A stretch of 12,790 nucleotides of DNA from Chloroflexota bacterium. Lineage in GTDB: Bacteria > Chloroflexota > Ktedonobacteria > Ktedonobacterales > JACDGC01. Location: the NCBI GenBank assembly GCA_021812265.1, contig JAKAOI010000019.1, forward strand, positions 1 to 12,790, written 5' to 3'. Position numbers and translations under genes: made by a program. Below the pieces are notes generated by a model. That model ran no database searches. It worked only from the letters and a program-made list of their open reading frames with translations, and was not told the origin of the DNA. Of the stretch, positions 6,504 to 12,790 are shown in pieces. Positions within the stretch are counted from its first letter, which is position 1. Each line of letters starts with the position of its first letter.

Positions 6504-6533
6504 ATAATATCTAGCGCCTGCGCAACGTGTCAA
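6504..6533 (-). promoter_or_regulatory. Strong promoter of the SDR gene
   Basis: On the minus strand a perfect TTGACA (6528-6533) is followed after 18 nt by TATTAT (6504-6509), 5 of 6 matches. The -10 ends only 5 nt before the ATG at 6498, so transcription would begin at or just inside that codon. This argues for leaderless translation or for one of the later ATGs. Confidence 0.75.
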
Positions 6534-6568
6534 AGGGGAGTTTTATTAACCGGCGCAATGCTTTTTGA

Positions 6569-6584
6569 GCCAATTTTTATTGGC
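6569..6584. repeat. GCCAAT/ATTGGC inverted repeat between divergent promoters
   Basis: GCCAAT (6569-6574) and ATTGGC (6579-6584) flank TTTT. The repeat lies between the two outward-facing promoters, 36 bp upstream of the SDR -35 and 67 bp upstream of the SBP -35. It could be an operator for either gene. Confidence 0.35.
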
Positions 6585-6650
6585 GCACTCTGCTCGAGTT
6601 TCTTTATAAACAATCCAGACAAACAATCTAGCCATATGGTCTTAAAAGTA

Positions 6651-6679
6651 TTGACACGACTTGCAGTGATTGATAGAAT
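6651..6679 (+). promoter_or_regulatory. Strong promoter of the SBP lipoprotein gene
   Basis: A perfect TTGACA (6651-6656) and TAGAAT (6674-6679, 5 of 6) are separated by the ideal 17 nt. Transcription would begin near 6686. The leader would be about 58 nt to the first in-frame ATG (6744) or 112 nt to the preferred one (6798). Confidence 0.8.
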
Positions 6680-6699
6680 AGTTCTTACATCATAAATCT

Positions 6700-6735
6700 C
6701 CGGCAGATACCTATTTCATCGAAATATACCGCCGG
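6700..6735 (+). promoter_or_regulatory. Leader stem-loop upstream of the SBP gene
   Basis: Outer arms CCGGC (6700-6704) and GCCGG (6731-6735) enclose an inner TATTTC/GAAATA hairpin (6712-6726) with a 3-nt loop. The right outer arm covers the only Shine-Dalgarno-like bases before the ATG at 6744. It could act as an mRNA element or, as DNA, a dyad operator. Confidence 0.4.
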
Positions 6736-6797
6736 AACCGCTTATGTATATTCAAGGATTCTTAAATCTACTAAAACAAGCGCAGGTATATACAAAG

Positions 6798-8771
6798 ATG
6801 TTTCCGATTTCAATTCGCAAATATGCCTCTTTAGTGTTCAGCTTGCTGATCGGCCTTACATTGCTGATTAGCGGCTGCTCCGCAACTGCCGGTGTTACTT
6901 CTGGCAAAGCGGCGAATCAAACATTTATCTATCCTAATCCCGGCGCAAATAATGCGCTGCCAAACTGGACAGCGTTTCCCAACTCTGGGAACGGCTTAAA
7001 TTTAGATCCCGCATACGCCTATACTGAATATTCCGTTATTGTGTTGAATATGATACAAACGCAGTTGCTCACCTTTAACAGCAGCCTGCAAATTATCCCA
7101 GACGCCGCGCAATCTTGGCAAAACACGAATGGCGGCAAAACGTGGACATTTACCTTGCGGCCTAACCTGAAATGGAGTGACGGCACATCGCTGACATCGA
7201 AAGATTTTGTCTTTTCATTTGAGCATGAACTCTCACCGAATTTATGCACTTCCGGGGGAGACTATAATTCGCCGATTCCGGCAAATCGCAGCAGTTGCGC
7301 CGGCGGGCAGTTTCAATATATGTTCCTGCAATATATACAAGGCGTGCAAGCTTATTCTACCGGTGCGGCGTCCAGCATTTCGGGGATACAAGCGCCGGAT
7401 AACCAAACACTTGTATTTACCCTTACACAGCCTATCGCGTTTTTCCCGTATGATATGGCTACTGTAGCCGCTGAACCGATTGAGCAAAGCGTTTATCAAA
7501 AATATTATAGCGCTCAAAGCAGCGCATCCACATATTCCGAACACTATGATCAAGGATTGGCGCAATCTGGCCCATTTGAAGTCTCTGCTTGGACTGATAA
7601 TAGCGGCAATCCTGTACAACCGCAATCTGCCACACAAATTATTTTTAAACCTAATCCCAATTGGATGGGCGCAAATACAGGCAATGCGGTAAATTTACAG
7701 AAAGTAGTTATGCCCCTAACCGCTAATACCGATTTACCATATACATGGTATCAAAATAATCAAGTTCAAGAAGCAACTGTTCCTCCGTCGGAATATCAAA
7801 CTGCCAGCGCTTTTACTGATTTCCATTCGGTCAATAATTTGCAAATCGATTATATTGGTCTTAATAAGTTTGTGGCGCCTTTTAATAGCTTAGCGGTGCG
7901 CCAAGCTTTTGATTTGGCAATCAATAAAAAATATTTGGTAGATCAAGTGTTTGGCGGGGCAGTTGCTCCAACTAATCACTTTATTCCATTTGGCATTCCC
8001 GGCTATAATACACAGTTGCTGAATCCGCCTGATTCAACCGCCAGCGCGTCAATCTCCGGCAATTTTGAAAAAGCGCAAGCGCTTATCGGATTGGCGGCTA
8101 CACAATGCCTGCAAGATACTGCGCAGTCGATGTGCCCGTATATTATCGGCAATAACTTTGTTTCCACAAGGAAAAACGCTTGTGGATATACATATGGTGT
8201 AGACGCGCAGGGGAACTCTACACAACAAGCAATAACTTTTTATGGGCCAAGTGACTCCCCAGAATTGTCGCAATTTGTGCAAGAATCTGCCGCGATGTTA
8301 AGTAATGTGTTGTGCTTGAATGTGAAATCAGATATTACAACACATAACTTTAATGATATTGTCAGTATCATTTTGCAATTTACCAATACAACGCAAACAA
8401 CAATTGGTTCGCAGTCTGCGCTTGGTATTTGGTGTTTTGGCGGCTATATTGCTGACTATCCGGATCCGCAAGACTTCACATCAAACCAGTTTTTACCTGG
8501 ATCGGGCAATAACGCTTCCAATGTTGGCATTGGCAATACCGATACTGCCCTTGTCAGTGAAATGAAAGCTGCCGACAGCCAATTGAATCAAACATTACGC
8601 TACCAGATGTACGCTAATATTGAGCAGCAATTAACCGATCTTGTGCCGTGGATTCCATTCGGTCAGCCCAAGGGCATTTACCGGCTCAGCCCGAGTGTTA
8701 AAAATTTCTACCAGCCCGGTGATGGCTTTATGTCTGATCAAGATTGGCCGCAGGTATATATTTCAGCGTAA
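6798..8771 (+). CDS. ABC transporter substrate-binding lipoprotein, SBP_bac_5 (oligopeptide) family
   Basis: A family-5 extracellular solute-binding protein (OppA/DppA-like), 657 aa from the ATG at 6798. That start gives a standard lipoprotein signal: Arg/Lys n-region, hydrophobic core SLLIGLTLL, and lipobox LISGC with Cys27 as the lipid site. A start at 6744 would add 18 residues and a second Lys ahead of it, so it is less likely. Family hallmarks are WTFTLRPNLKWSDGTSLTSKDFVFSFE, LNKFVAPFNSLAVRQAFDLAINK, and YIADYPDPQDF. Several Cys are present in the exported part and may form disulfides. The protein captures peptides or similar solutes at the outer face of the membrane. No permease or ATPase genes adjoin it in this window, so it is an orphan binding protein here. 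It has its own promoter and terminator. Confidence 0.94.
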   Translation: MFPISIRKYASLVFSLLIGLTLLISGCSATAGVTSGKAANQTFIYPNPGANNALPNWTAFPNSGNGLNLDPAYAYTEYSVIVLNMIQTQLLTFNSSLQIIPDAAQSWQNTNGGKTWTFTLRPNLKWSDGTSLTSKDFVFSFEHELSPNLCTSGGDYNSPIPANRSSCAGGQFQYMFLQYIQGVQAYSTGAASSISGIQAPDNQTLVFTLTQPIAFFPYDMATVAAEPIEQSVYQKYYSAQSSASTYSEHYDQGLAQSGPFEVSAWTDNSGNPVQPQSATQIIFKPNPNWMGANTGNAVNLQKVVMPLTANTDLPYTWYQNNQVQEATVPPSEYQTASAFTDFHSVNNLQIDYIGLNKFVAPFNSLAVRQAFDLAINKKYLVDQVFGGAVAPTNHFIPFGIPGYNTQLLNPPDSTASASISGNFEKAQALIGLAATQCLQDTAQSMCPYIIGNNFVSTRKNACGYTYGVDAQGNSTQQAITFYGPSDSPELSQFVQESAAMLSNVLCLNVKSDITTHNFNDIVSIILQFTNTTQTTIGSQSALGIWCFGGYIADYPDPQDFTSNQFLPGSGNNASNVGIGNTDTALVSEMKAADSQLNQTLRYQMYANIEQQLTDLVPWIPFGQPKGIYRLSPSVKNFYQPGDGFMSDQDWPQVYISA

Positions 8772-8811
8772 CTGCGGGATATACACCGTGTTGCGGAAAA
8801 AATCAATATCT

Positions 8812-8849
8812 ATGCGCGGAAAAATCCTTTTCTGCGCATATTTTTTTTG
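8812..8849 (+). terminator. Intrinsic terminator of the SBP gene
   Basis: ATGCGCGGAAAA (8812-8823) pairs with TTTTCTGCGCAT (8828-8839) as a 12-bp stem with one G-U pair and loop ATCC, followed by A and eight T. A textbook Rho-independent terminator 40 nt past the stop. Confidence 0.93.
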
Positions 8850-8880
8850 TTTCTGACATACATCAAGGATAGCGGCTGAT

Positions 8881-8909
8881 TTTTCAATCGGCGAAAATAA
8901 TGCTATAGT
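8881..8909 (+). promoter_or_regulatory. Candidate promoter of the S41 peptidase gene
   Basis: An extended -10, TGC followed by TATAGT (8904-8909), has a 4-of-6 -35 TTTTCA (8881-8886) at 17 nt. Transcription would start near 8916, giving a leader of about 90 nt to the GTG start at 9006. A TTTTC/GAAAA inverted repeat overlaps the -35. Confidence 0.55.
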
Positions 8910-9005
8910 TTAAATGTGGCAGTCATCGTAAAAACGCCGCATATCTTCTGCTTGTTTTGGGAAATGACTGTTGTTTTCCTTTTTAGTGATTATAAGGAGT
9001 CTCTC

Positions 9006-10352
9006 GTGTCGCAAGAACCATTTTTTGAACCAATTCCCAGTCAATCTTCAGATTGGCAGCCTAAATCATCTCCTCAACGTTCTGGGCCGACGCCACAGTC
9101 TGCCTTAATTGTATTTGTATTAATGGCTTTGGCGTTTACCGGAGGCTGGTTCAGCAATCAGGCTATCAATAATCCGGTTCCGCAATCGGCGCAACCCTAT
9201 GCTCCTACTATTTGGGACGCATGGTCTTTAATTGATAAATATTATGTTAATAAAAACGCAGTTAATCATCAGCAAATGGCCTATGATATGATTAACGCTA
9301 TGGTTAATTCACTTGGAGATACCGGGCATACCCGCTTTATGACGCCGCAGGAAGTGCAGCAGTTTAATGCGCAAATTACCAATAGCGATATTGTCGGAAT
9401 CGGTGTTTTTCTGGAGCAAGAGCAAACTGCTTCGGGTGTTATTAATGTGATTCAGGCAACTATTCCGAAAGCCCCGGCCAGTACAGCCGGACTGCTTCCC
9501 GGCGATCAATTTATCTCGGTGAATGGGCAAGATGTAACGCATGCCTCGCAATCGCAGTTAAGTTCGGTTATACGCGGAAAACAAGGGACACCCGTCACCA
9601 TAACTGTATATCGATCCGGTGTAAAACAAAACCTGTCTTTTACGCTGACACGGCAGCCTTTCAGCGCGCCGCTTGTTACGTTTGACTATTTTCAGCAGGA
9701 TAAGATTGGTTTTGTGCAATTATCCGGATTTGATCAAGGCGCGTCGCAACAATTGACTACTGCGCTGAAGACACTTCAAACGGAAGGGATGCAATCGCTG
9801 ATTTTGGATCTTCGTGGTAATCCGGGGGGATATGTCAGTGAGGCAATAGCTGTGGCAAGTGATTTTCTTGCAAATAACAAGGTTGTTGTATACGAAAAAT
9901 CTTCTGATGGCAGTATTACTCCTGATATGGTTCAATCCGACGGCATGCACCTGAATATACCTATGGTAATATTGGTGGATAACGGCACAGCCAGCGCCGC
10001 CGAAATAGTTACTGCCGCCATACACGACAATCGGCCGGATGTTCCGGTTATTGGTGTGCAAACATTTGGCACAGATACAGTGCTGGAGCAGTTTGATTTA
10101 CCGGATGGCTCGCAGTTGTTATTGGGAATTAAAGAATATTTAACGCCTGATAAAACGCAATTTCAGCCGGGTGTAGGCCTTATTCCAACCCAAGTTGTAA
10201 CCTTGTCGTCTAACAGCTTTCCGGAAAATCCCTTAACGCTTCAGGAGCTGAATCAAAGCGAAAGTTCGGTGCTGGCCGGTCAGGGGTTAACTGATGATAC
10301 GCAGTTGATAGCGGCAATTAAGTATCTGCAAACTATAAAAACGAATGGGTGA
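9006..10352 (+). CDS. Membrane-anchored S41 (C-terminal processing) peptidase with PDZ domain
   Basis: A 448-aa CtpA/Prc-type protein. Layout: a Pro/Ser-rich N-terminal tail, one transmembrane anchor (~32-49, SALIVFVLMALAFTGGWF), a helical region with SLGDTGHTRFM (~102-112), a PDZ domain (~125-215) with AGLLPGDQFISVNGQDV, and the protease core with GFVQLSGF, LILDLRGNPGG and DNGTASAAEI, whose Ser330 matches the nucleophile. The Lys expected in F-G-K-G-x-V-Q is Thr356, and the Gln is Leu360, in TFGTDTVLEQ. Catalysis may use another base or be lost. The family trims or degrades exported proteins, and the anchor places this one outside the membrane. The frame extends to a GTG at 8916, but AAGGAG 6 nt before the GTG at 9006 fixes the start; 8916 is also at the predicted transcription start. 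A monocistronic unit is likely. Confidence 0.92.
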   Translation: MSQEPFFEPIPSQSSDWQPKSSPQRSGPTPQSALIVFVLMALAFTGGWFSNQAINNPVPQSAQPYAPTIWDAWSLIDKYYVNKNAVNHQQMAYDMINAMVNSLGDTGHTRFMTPQEVQQFNAQITNSDIVGIGVFLEQEQTASGVINVIQATIPKAPASTAGLLPGDQFISVNGQDVTHASQSQLSSVIRGKQGTPVTITVYRSGVKQNLSFTLTRQPFSAPLVTFDYFQQDKIGFVQLSGFDQGASQQLTTALKTLQTEGMQSLILDLRGNPGGYVSEAIAVASDFLANNKVVVYEKSSDGSITPDMVQSDGMHLNIPMVILVDNGTASAAEIVTAAIHDNRPDVPVIGVQTFGTDTVLEQFDLPDGSQLLLGIKEYLTPDKTQFQPGVGLIPTQVVTLSSNSFPENPLTLQELNQSESSVLAGQGLTDDTQLIAAIKYLQTIKTNG

Positions 10353-10370
10353 AAATCATTCGAAAGCTGG

Positions 10371-10393
10371 GGGGCGGCCGTAATGGCTGCCCC
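10371..10393 (+). terminator. GC-rich hairpin after the S41 gene
   Basis: GGGGCGGCC (10371-10379) and GGCTGCCCC (10385-10393) make a 9-bp stem with one G-U pair and a 5-nt loop, 19 nt past the stop. No T-run follows, so it may protect the 3' end or support Rho-dependent termination rather than act as an intrinsic terminator. Confidence 0.5.
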
Positions 10394-10500
10394 TAGTGTG
10401 TACTGCGCTGTGGTATATTTTATAGTATTGGTGGTTTAGGGCGGCGTCAATTTAAGCTGCTGAGGTTTGAAAAATATCTTGTGGAAAATGGCATAAAAAA

Positions 10501-10576
<76 letters not shown>

Positions 10577-10587
10577 TTACTGGGATA

Positions 10588-10616
10588 AGTATAACATATA
10601 CAGCGGTAATATGCAA
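10588..10616 (-). promoter_or_regulatory. Promoter of tRNA-Val
   Basis: On the minus strand an extended -10, TG-T-TATACT (TATACT at 10588-10593, 5 of 6), has a weak -35 TTGCAT (10611-10616) at 17 nt. Transcription would start about 5 nt before the mature tRNA 5' end, as is usual for a single tRNA gene. Confidence 0.6.
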
Positions 10617-10671
10617 GCAATATCGGCATTTTTCCTGTGATATACTTTTTGCCGGACTACAAATAGGATGT

Positions 10672-10683
10672 CAAAACGTTTTG
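10672..10683. repeat. CAAAACGTTTTG palindrome
   Basis: A perfect 12-bp palindrome upstream of the tRNA promoter and downstream of the 94-aa gene's terminator. It may be a binding site; no gene clearly depends on it. Confidence 0.3.
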
Positions 10684-10774
10684 TCATTCATTCTTTTAAC
10701 ATAAAAACACCGCACATGTTGGGTTGTATTTGAAAATTGGTTGGTGTGAACCGGCGCGCTGATATATGCTGTTA

Positions 10775-10804
10775 TAAAAAAGAAAGACCCATAAATGGGT
10801 CTTT
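10775..10804 (-). terminator. Intrinsic terminator of the 94-aa gene, possibly bidirectional
   Basis: AAAGACCCA pairs with TGGGTCTTT (10783-10804 including the loop). On the minus strand it is followed by C and six T, 29 nt past the stop of the 94-aa gene. On the plus strand the hairpin is followed by a shorter T-rich tail, so it may also stop plus-strand transcripts. Confidence 0.88.
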
Positions 10805-10832
10805 TCTTGAGTGGTTTGAAAAAGTGTTCTGT

Positions 10833-11117
10833 TTACGCTTGGGCTGCTAAAACCTGATGTTTCGCTAAAAATTCTTTCAGTGTGTGCGCTTCAATGGTTG
10901 ATTGATCAATTGAAGTATCAGACAACGCAATTTCGTTTTCGCTGACAATCTGAGAAATATCACTCAGTGTATAGTCAATTGAAACCGGAGCTGCTGTGTG
11001 ACGATCGAATCCATCTATGGCGATGCCTGTTTCCGTTTCGCGAATAGTAAACCGAACAACTTCTTTGCGATCGATATCTTGGCCGATTGCCCGTAGAACA
11101 CTTTCGTAGGTAAACAT
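10833..11117 (-). CDS. Small acidic protein of unknown function (94 aa)
   Basis: I do not recognise a family. The protein is soluble, with no membrane segment or Cys. It begins MFTYESVLRAIG, has alternating strand-like stretches (VVRFTIRETETGIAIDGF, APVSIDYTLS), an acidic Ser/Thr/Asp-rich middle, and a helical C-terminus (LKEFLAKHQVLAAQA). It is probably a real gene: a candidate promoter, an AGGAGG and a strong terminator surround it in the right order. The AGGAGG lies 14 nt before the ATG, longer than normal, and no alternative in-frame start codon is closer. It stands alone between tRNA-Val and prfA, divergent from prfA, so the context gives no function. Confidence 0.75.
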   Translation of the reverse strand: MFTYESVLRAIGQDIDRKEVVRFTIRETETGIAIDGFDRHTAAPVSIDYTLSDISQIVSENEIALSDTSIDQSTIEAHTLKEFLAKHQVLAAQA

Positions 11118-11194
11118 ACTGTGCTTGGAAGCCTCCTGTAAATGTGGTATATGAATGAAATATTGGCTCAGGATCTTTCAATCCTCTACTGTAT

Positions 11195-11223
11195 ACTTTA
11201 CCATGTTTATGGTTTATATTCAA
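11195..11223 (-). promoter_or_regulatory. Candidate promoter of the 94-aa gene
   Basis: On the minus strand TTGAAT (11218-11223) and TAAAGT (11195-11200) are 17 nt apart; the -35 and -10 each match 4 of 6 consensus bases. The spacer holds an ACCAT/ATGGT inverted repeat. The leader would be about 70 nt and contains a GGAT/ATCC hairpin before the AGGAGG. Confidence 0.4.
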
Positions 11224-11448
11224 GTCTAAGACAAAATCTTTACGGTTTGTTACAACTTTGGGACCGGCAGTCCCACTGAGCCTTTCCTATAGTATACCCA
11301 TTGTCCCTAATAGCTGGTTTCCTCTCCAGCAGCGGCCTCATACTTCGTGATACAATATGCATGAACATGAATGAATAACATGTATGCATAAAGCTTATCT
11401 TCAGGCTTTTAAACTATCGTATCTTATTTTGTTGTTATGGGAGGCGCT
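11224..11448. other. Divergent intergenic region with clustered inverted repeats
   Basis: No coding frame is evident. Stems visible in either orientation are GGGAC/GTCCC (11260-11264 with 11270-11274), GCTGG/CCAGC (11313-11317 with 11326-11330), an imperfect TGAGCC (11277-11282) with GGCCTCA (11334-11340) enclosing the latter, and a bulged 12-bp repeat at 11356-11390. A second GTCCC (11303-11307) could compete for the same GGGAC. It resembles a structured RNA or leader but matches no family I can name. Confidence 0.35.
11356..11390. repeat. Bulged 12-bp inverted repeat upstream of prfA
   Basis: TATGCATGAACATG (11356-11369) and CATGTATGCATA (11379-11390) are complementary over 12 bp apart from a 2-nt GA bulge, with a 9-nt spacer. 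It lies 58 bp before the prfA start codon. It is an operator or transcript-hairpin candidate. Confidence 0.5.
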
Positions 11449-12537
11449 GTGGACACAAATTTGCTCAAGAAATTGAGCGCTGTTCAGGAACGCTATAATG
11501 AACTTGAGCGTCTGCTTTCAATGCAGGAAACTTTTCAGGATATTGCTCTGCTTGAAAAATATGGCAAAGAACGCGCTGCTTTAGATGATGTGATGACCTT
11601 ATATACCGATTGGAAAACGGCACAAGAACAGCAGCAGGAAACCGAGCCGCTACTAAGTGAAAAAGACGCAGAAATTCGCGCTTTAGCCAAGGAAGAAATG
11701 GATCAGCTTCACGAAAAGTCGGATAAATTGGAGCAAGAGATAAAAATAGCGTTGCTTCCAAAGAATATTATGGAAGAACGCGACGCAATTATGACAATTC
11801 AAGCAGGTGTGGGCGGCGATGAGGCGGCGCTTTTTGCCGGTGAGTTGTTTCGCATGTATGTGCGCTACGCGGAGCGGCGGCAGTGGAAAACCGATATTAT
11901 CGATTTCAATGACAGCGGTGTGGGCGGATATAAAGAAGTTGTCATGCAAATTCACGGTAAAGGGGCTTATTCGCGGCTAAAATTTGAAGGCGGCTCGCAT
12001 CGTGTGCAACGGGTTCCTGTTACAGAATCCAGCGGCAGATTGCACACATCAACTGTAAAAGTTATTGTTATGCCCCAAACCGAAGATATTGAAATACATA
12101 TTGATGATAAAGATATTCGGATAGATGTGTTTCGTTCTGCCGGCCATGGCGGCCAAGGGGTGAATACTACAGACTCTGCCGTGCGCATTACGCATTTGCC
12201 GACCGGTATTGTTGTTACTTGCCAAGATGAACGATCTAAAATTCAAAATTTAGCCAGCGCGATGTCGGTGCTGCGGTCGCGCCTTTGGGATTTAGAACAG
12301 CAAAAACGCGCTGATGAAGAAGGCGCCGCACGGCGTTCGCAGGTTATGTTTGGAGATCGCGCTGAAAAAATTCGCACCTATAATTTTCCGCAAGACCGCG
12401 TGACAGATCACCGGATCAATCTTTCACTGCATAATTTGCCGAAAATATTAGACGGCGAGATTGAGCCGCTGATAGAATCTTTAATAGACGCCGAACATTT
12501 GGAATCGTTACAAAGAGAATATGGATCAGAACAATAA
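11449..12537 (+). CDS. prfA: Peptide chain release factor 1
   Basis: RF1 recognises UAA and UAG stop codons in the ribosomal A site and triggers release of the finished protein. Length is 362 aa, close to the 360 of E. coli RF1. An N-terminal coiled region (~1-105) is followed by QAGVGGDEAALFAGEL, the stop-codon-reading P-V-T tripeptide at 190-192 (RF2 would have SPF), and the universal GGQ at 234-236 in SAGHGGQGVNTTDSAVR, whose Gln is the methylation target in the family. The core is complete. An in-frame ATG exists at 11437 without a Shine-Dalgarno; GGGAGG lies 4 nt before the GTG at 11449, and MDTNLLKKLSAVQERYNELE from there aligns with typical RF1 starts, so GTG is preferred. The 3' end overlaps the next gene by 17 nt. 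Confidence 0.97.
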   Translation: MDTNLLKKLSAVQERYNELERLLSMQETFQDIALLEKYGKERAALDDVMTLYTDWKTAQEQQQETEPLLSEKDAEIRALAKEEMDQLHEKSDKLEQEIKIALLPKNIMEERDAIMTIQAGVGGDEAALFAGELFRMYVRYAERRQWKTDIIDFNDSGVGGYKEVVMQIHGKGAYSRLKFEGGSHRVQRVPVTESSGRLHTSTVKVIVMPQTEDIEIHIDDKDIRIDVFRSAGHGGQGVNTTDSAVRITHLPTGIVVTCQDERSKIQNLASAMSVLRSRLWDLEQQKRADEEGAARRSQVMFGDRAEKIRTYNFPQDRVTDHRINLSLHNLPKILDGEIEPLIESLIDAEHLESLQREYGSEQ

Positions 12538-12790
12538 CCAAAACTCAAAACATGACGGCCCAAGGTGGGCGCGCCAAGGCGGCCGCATGTATGCGCAATC
12601 CGACAGCGGCGCAGATGATATTGTAATATCCGAGAATACTGCTTTGGAGCAGCAAGCGGCTTACAATGAACTTTCGGATGAGGAAGATATTTTCCCTCCG
12701 GAAGGCGCGCCGCCTTCATTGCTGGCAGAAGCAGCGTTTTTATGGCTGGAACACCGGAAAGCTGAGCGCCGTGACGCGCAAAATAGTGCG
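12521..12790 (+). CDS. Unrecognised protein, N-terminal 90 codons (runs off window)
   Basis: An open frame starts at ATG 12521, inside the last codons of prfA, and stays open to the window end, so only 90 residues are visible. They are Gln/Asn-rich at first (MDQNNNQNSKHDG), then acidic (DDIVISE, LSDEEDIFPPEG), then probably helical (LLAEAAFLWLEHRKAERRD). No domain can be named. prfA is often followed by the RF1 methyltransferase gene prmC, but this N-terminus does not look like the start of PrmC. A PrmC domain could still lie beyond the edge after an acidic extension. An alternative ATG at 12587 has AAGG 7 nt upstream. The 17-nt overlap with prfA suggests translational coupling. Confidence 0.55.
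   Translation, partial: MDQNNNQNSKHDGPRWARQGGRMYAQSDSGADDIVISENTALEQQAAYNELSDEEDIFPPEGAPPSLLAEAAFLWLEHRKAERRDAQNSA

Noticed and set aside
6486..6695. 69-aa plus-strand frame between the divergent SDR and SBP genes
   Set aside because: It spans both promoter regions, has no Shine-Dalgarno, and its Cys/Phe/Ile-rich product resembles translated AT-rich intergenic DNA.
7242..7637. 131-aa minus-strand frame inside the SBP gene
   Set aside because: It is antisense to a clearly conserved domain, with an Arg/Ile-rich product and no motif or ribosome binding site.
8916..9005. GTG start at 8916, adding 30 residues to the S41 peptidase
   Set aside because: It coincides with the predicted transcription start, has no Shine-Dalgarno, and AAGGAG precedes the GTG at 9006 at ideal spacing.
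12049..12246. Antisense frames over prfA (65-98 aa)
   Set aside because: They are shadows of a highly conserved gene, without start signals or domains.

Overview
The window looks like a chromosomal segment from a moderate-GC bacterium, most likely a member of the Chloroflexota. This is an inference from gene content: Hanks-type kinases fused to FHA or zinc-ribbon modules, a PHP phosphoesterase of a type I associate with that phylum, a lipoprotein-type oligopeptide-binding protein, and promoters close to the sigma-70/A consensus. No rRNA, CRISPR array, integrase or insertion sequence was found.

Left half (1-5340, all minus strand): a phospho-signalling neighbourhood read right to left. First comes a soluble Ser/Thr kinase with a C-terminal FHA domain (5238-4054), then a membrane-anchored, extremely Gln-rich FHA protein (3984-2629), closed by a hairpin at 2562-2588. 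A second promoter region, with a tandem 14-bp repeat and a palindrome, precedes a second soluble kinase that carries three zinc ribbons (2315-1164). Tightly spaced behind it are a PHP phosphoesterase (1151-405) and a membrane-anchored alpha/beta hydrolase that runs off the window (401-1). One kinase ends in a phosphothreonine-binding domain and a neighbour is a membrane-tethered FHA protein, so a kinase/FHA relay is a reasonable model. The link to the PHP and hydrolase genes rests only on operon structure.

Middle (5361-8849): an apparently gene-free 330-bp stretch, then a divergent pair: an SDR oxidoreductase (minus) whose usual catalytic Ser is Ala, and an orphan SBP_bac_5 lipoprotein (plus). 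Each has an excellent promoter with a perfect TTGACA -35. The SBP gene ends in a textbook intrinsic terminator.

Right part (8881-12790): a membrane-anchored S41/PDZ peptidase that keeps its Ser but lacks the usual Lys and Gln of the triad; tRNA-Val(GAC) on the minus strand; a 94-aa unknown protein (minus) with a strong terminator; a 331-bp divergent intergenic region with clustered inverted repeats; prfA (release factor 1, plus); and the first 90 codons of an unrecognised gene that overlaps the prfA stop.

Several starts were set by Shine-Dalgarno position rather than by the longest frame (kinases, FHA protein, S41 peptidase, prfA). Promoter, operator and structured-RNA calls were made by eye and are hypotheses.
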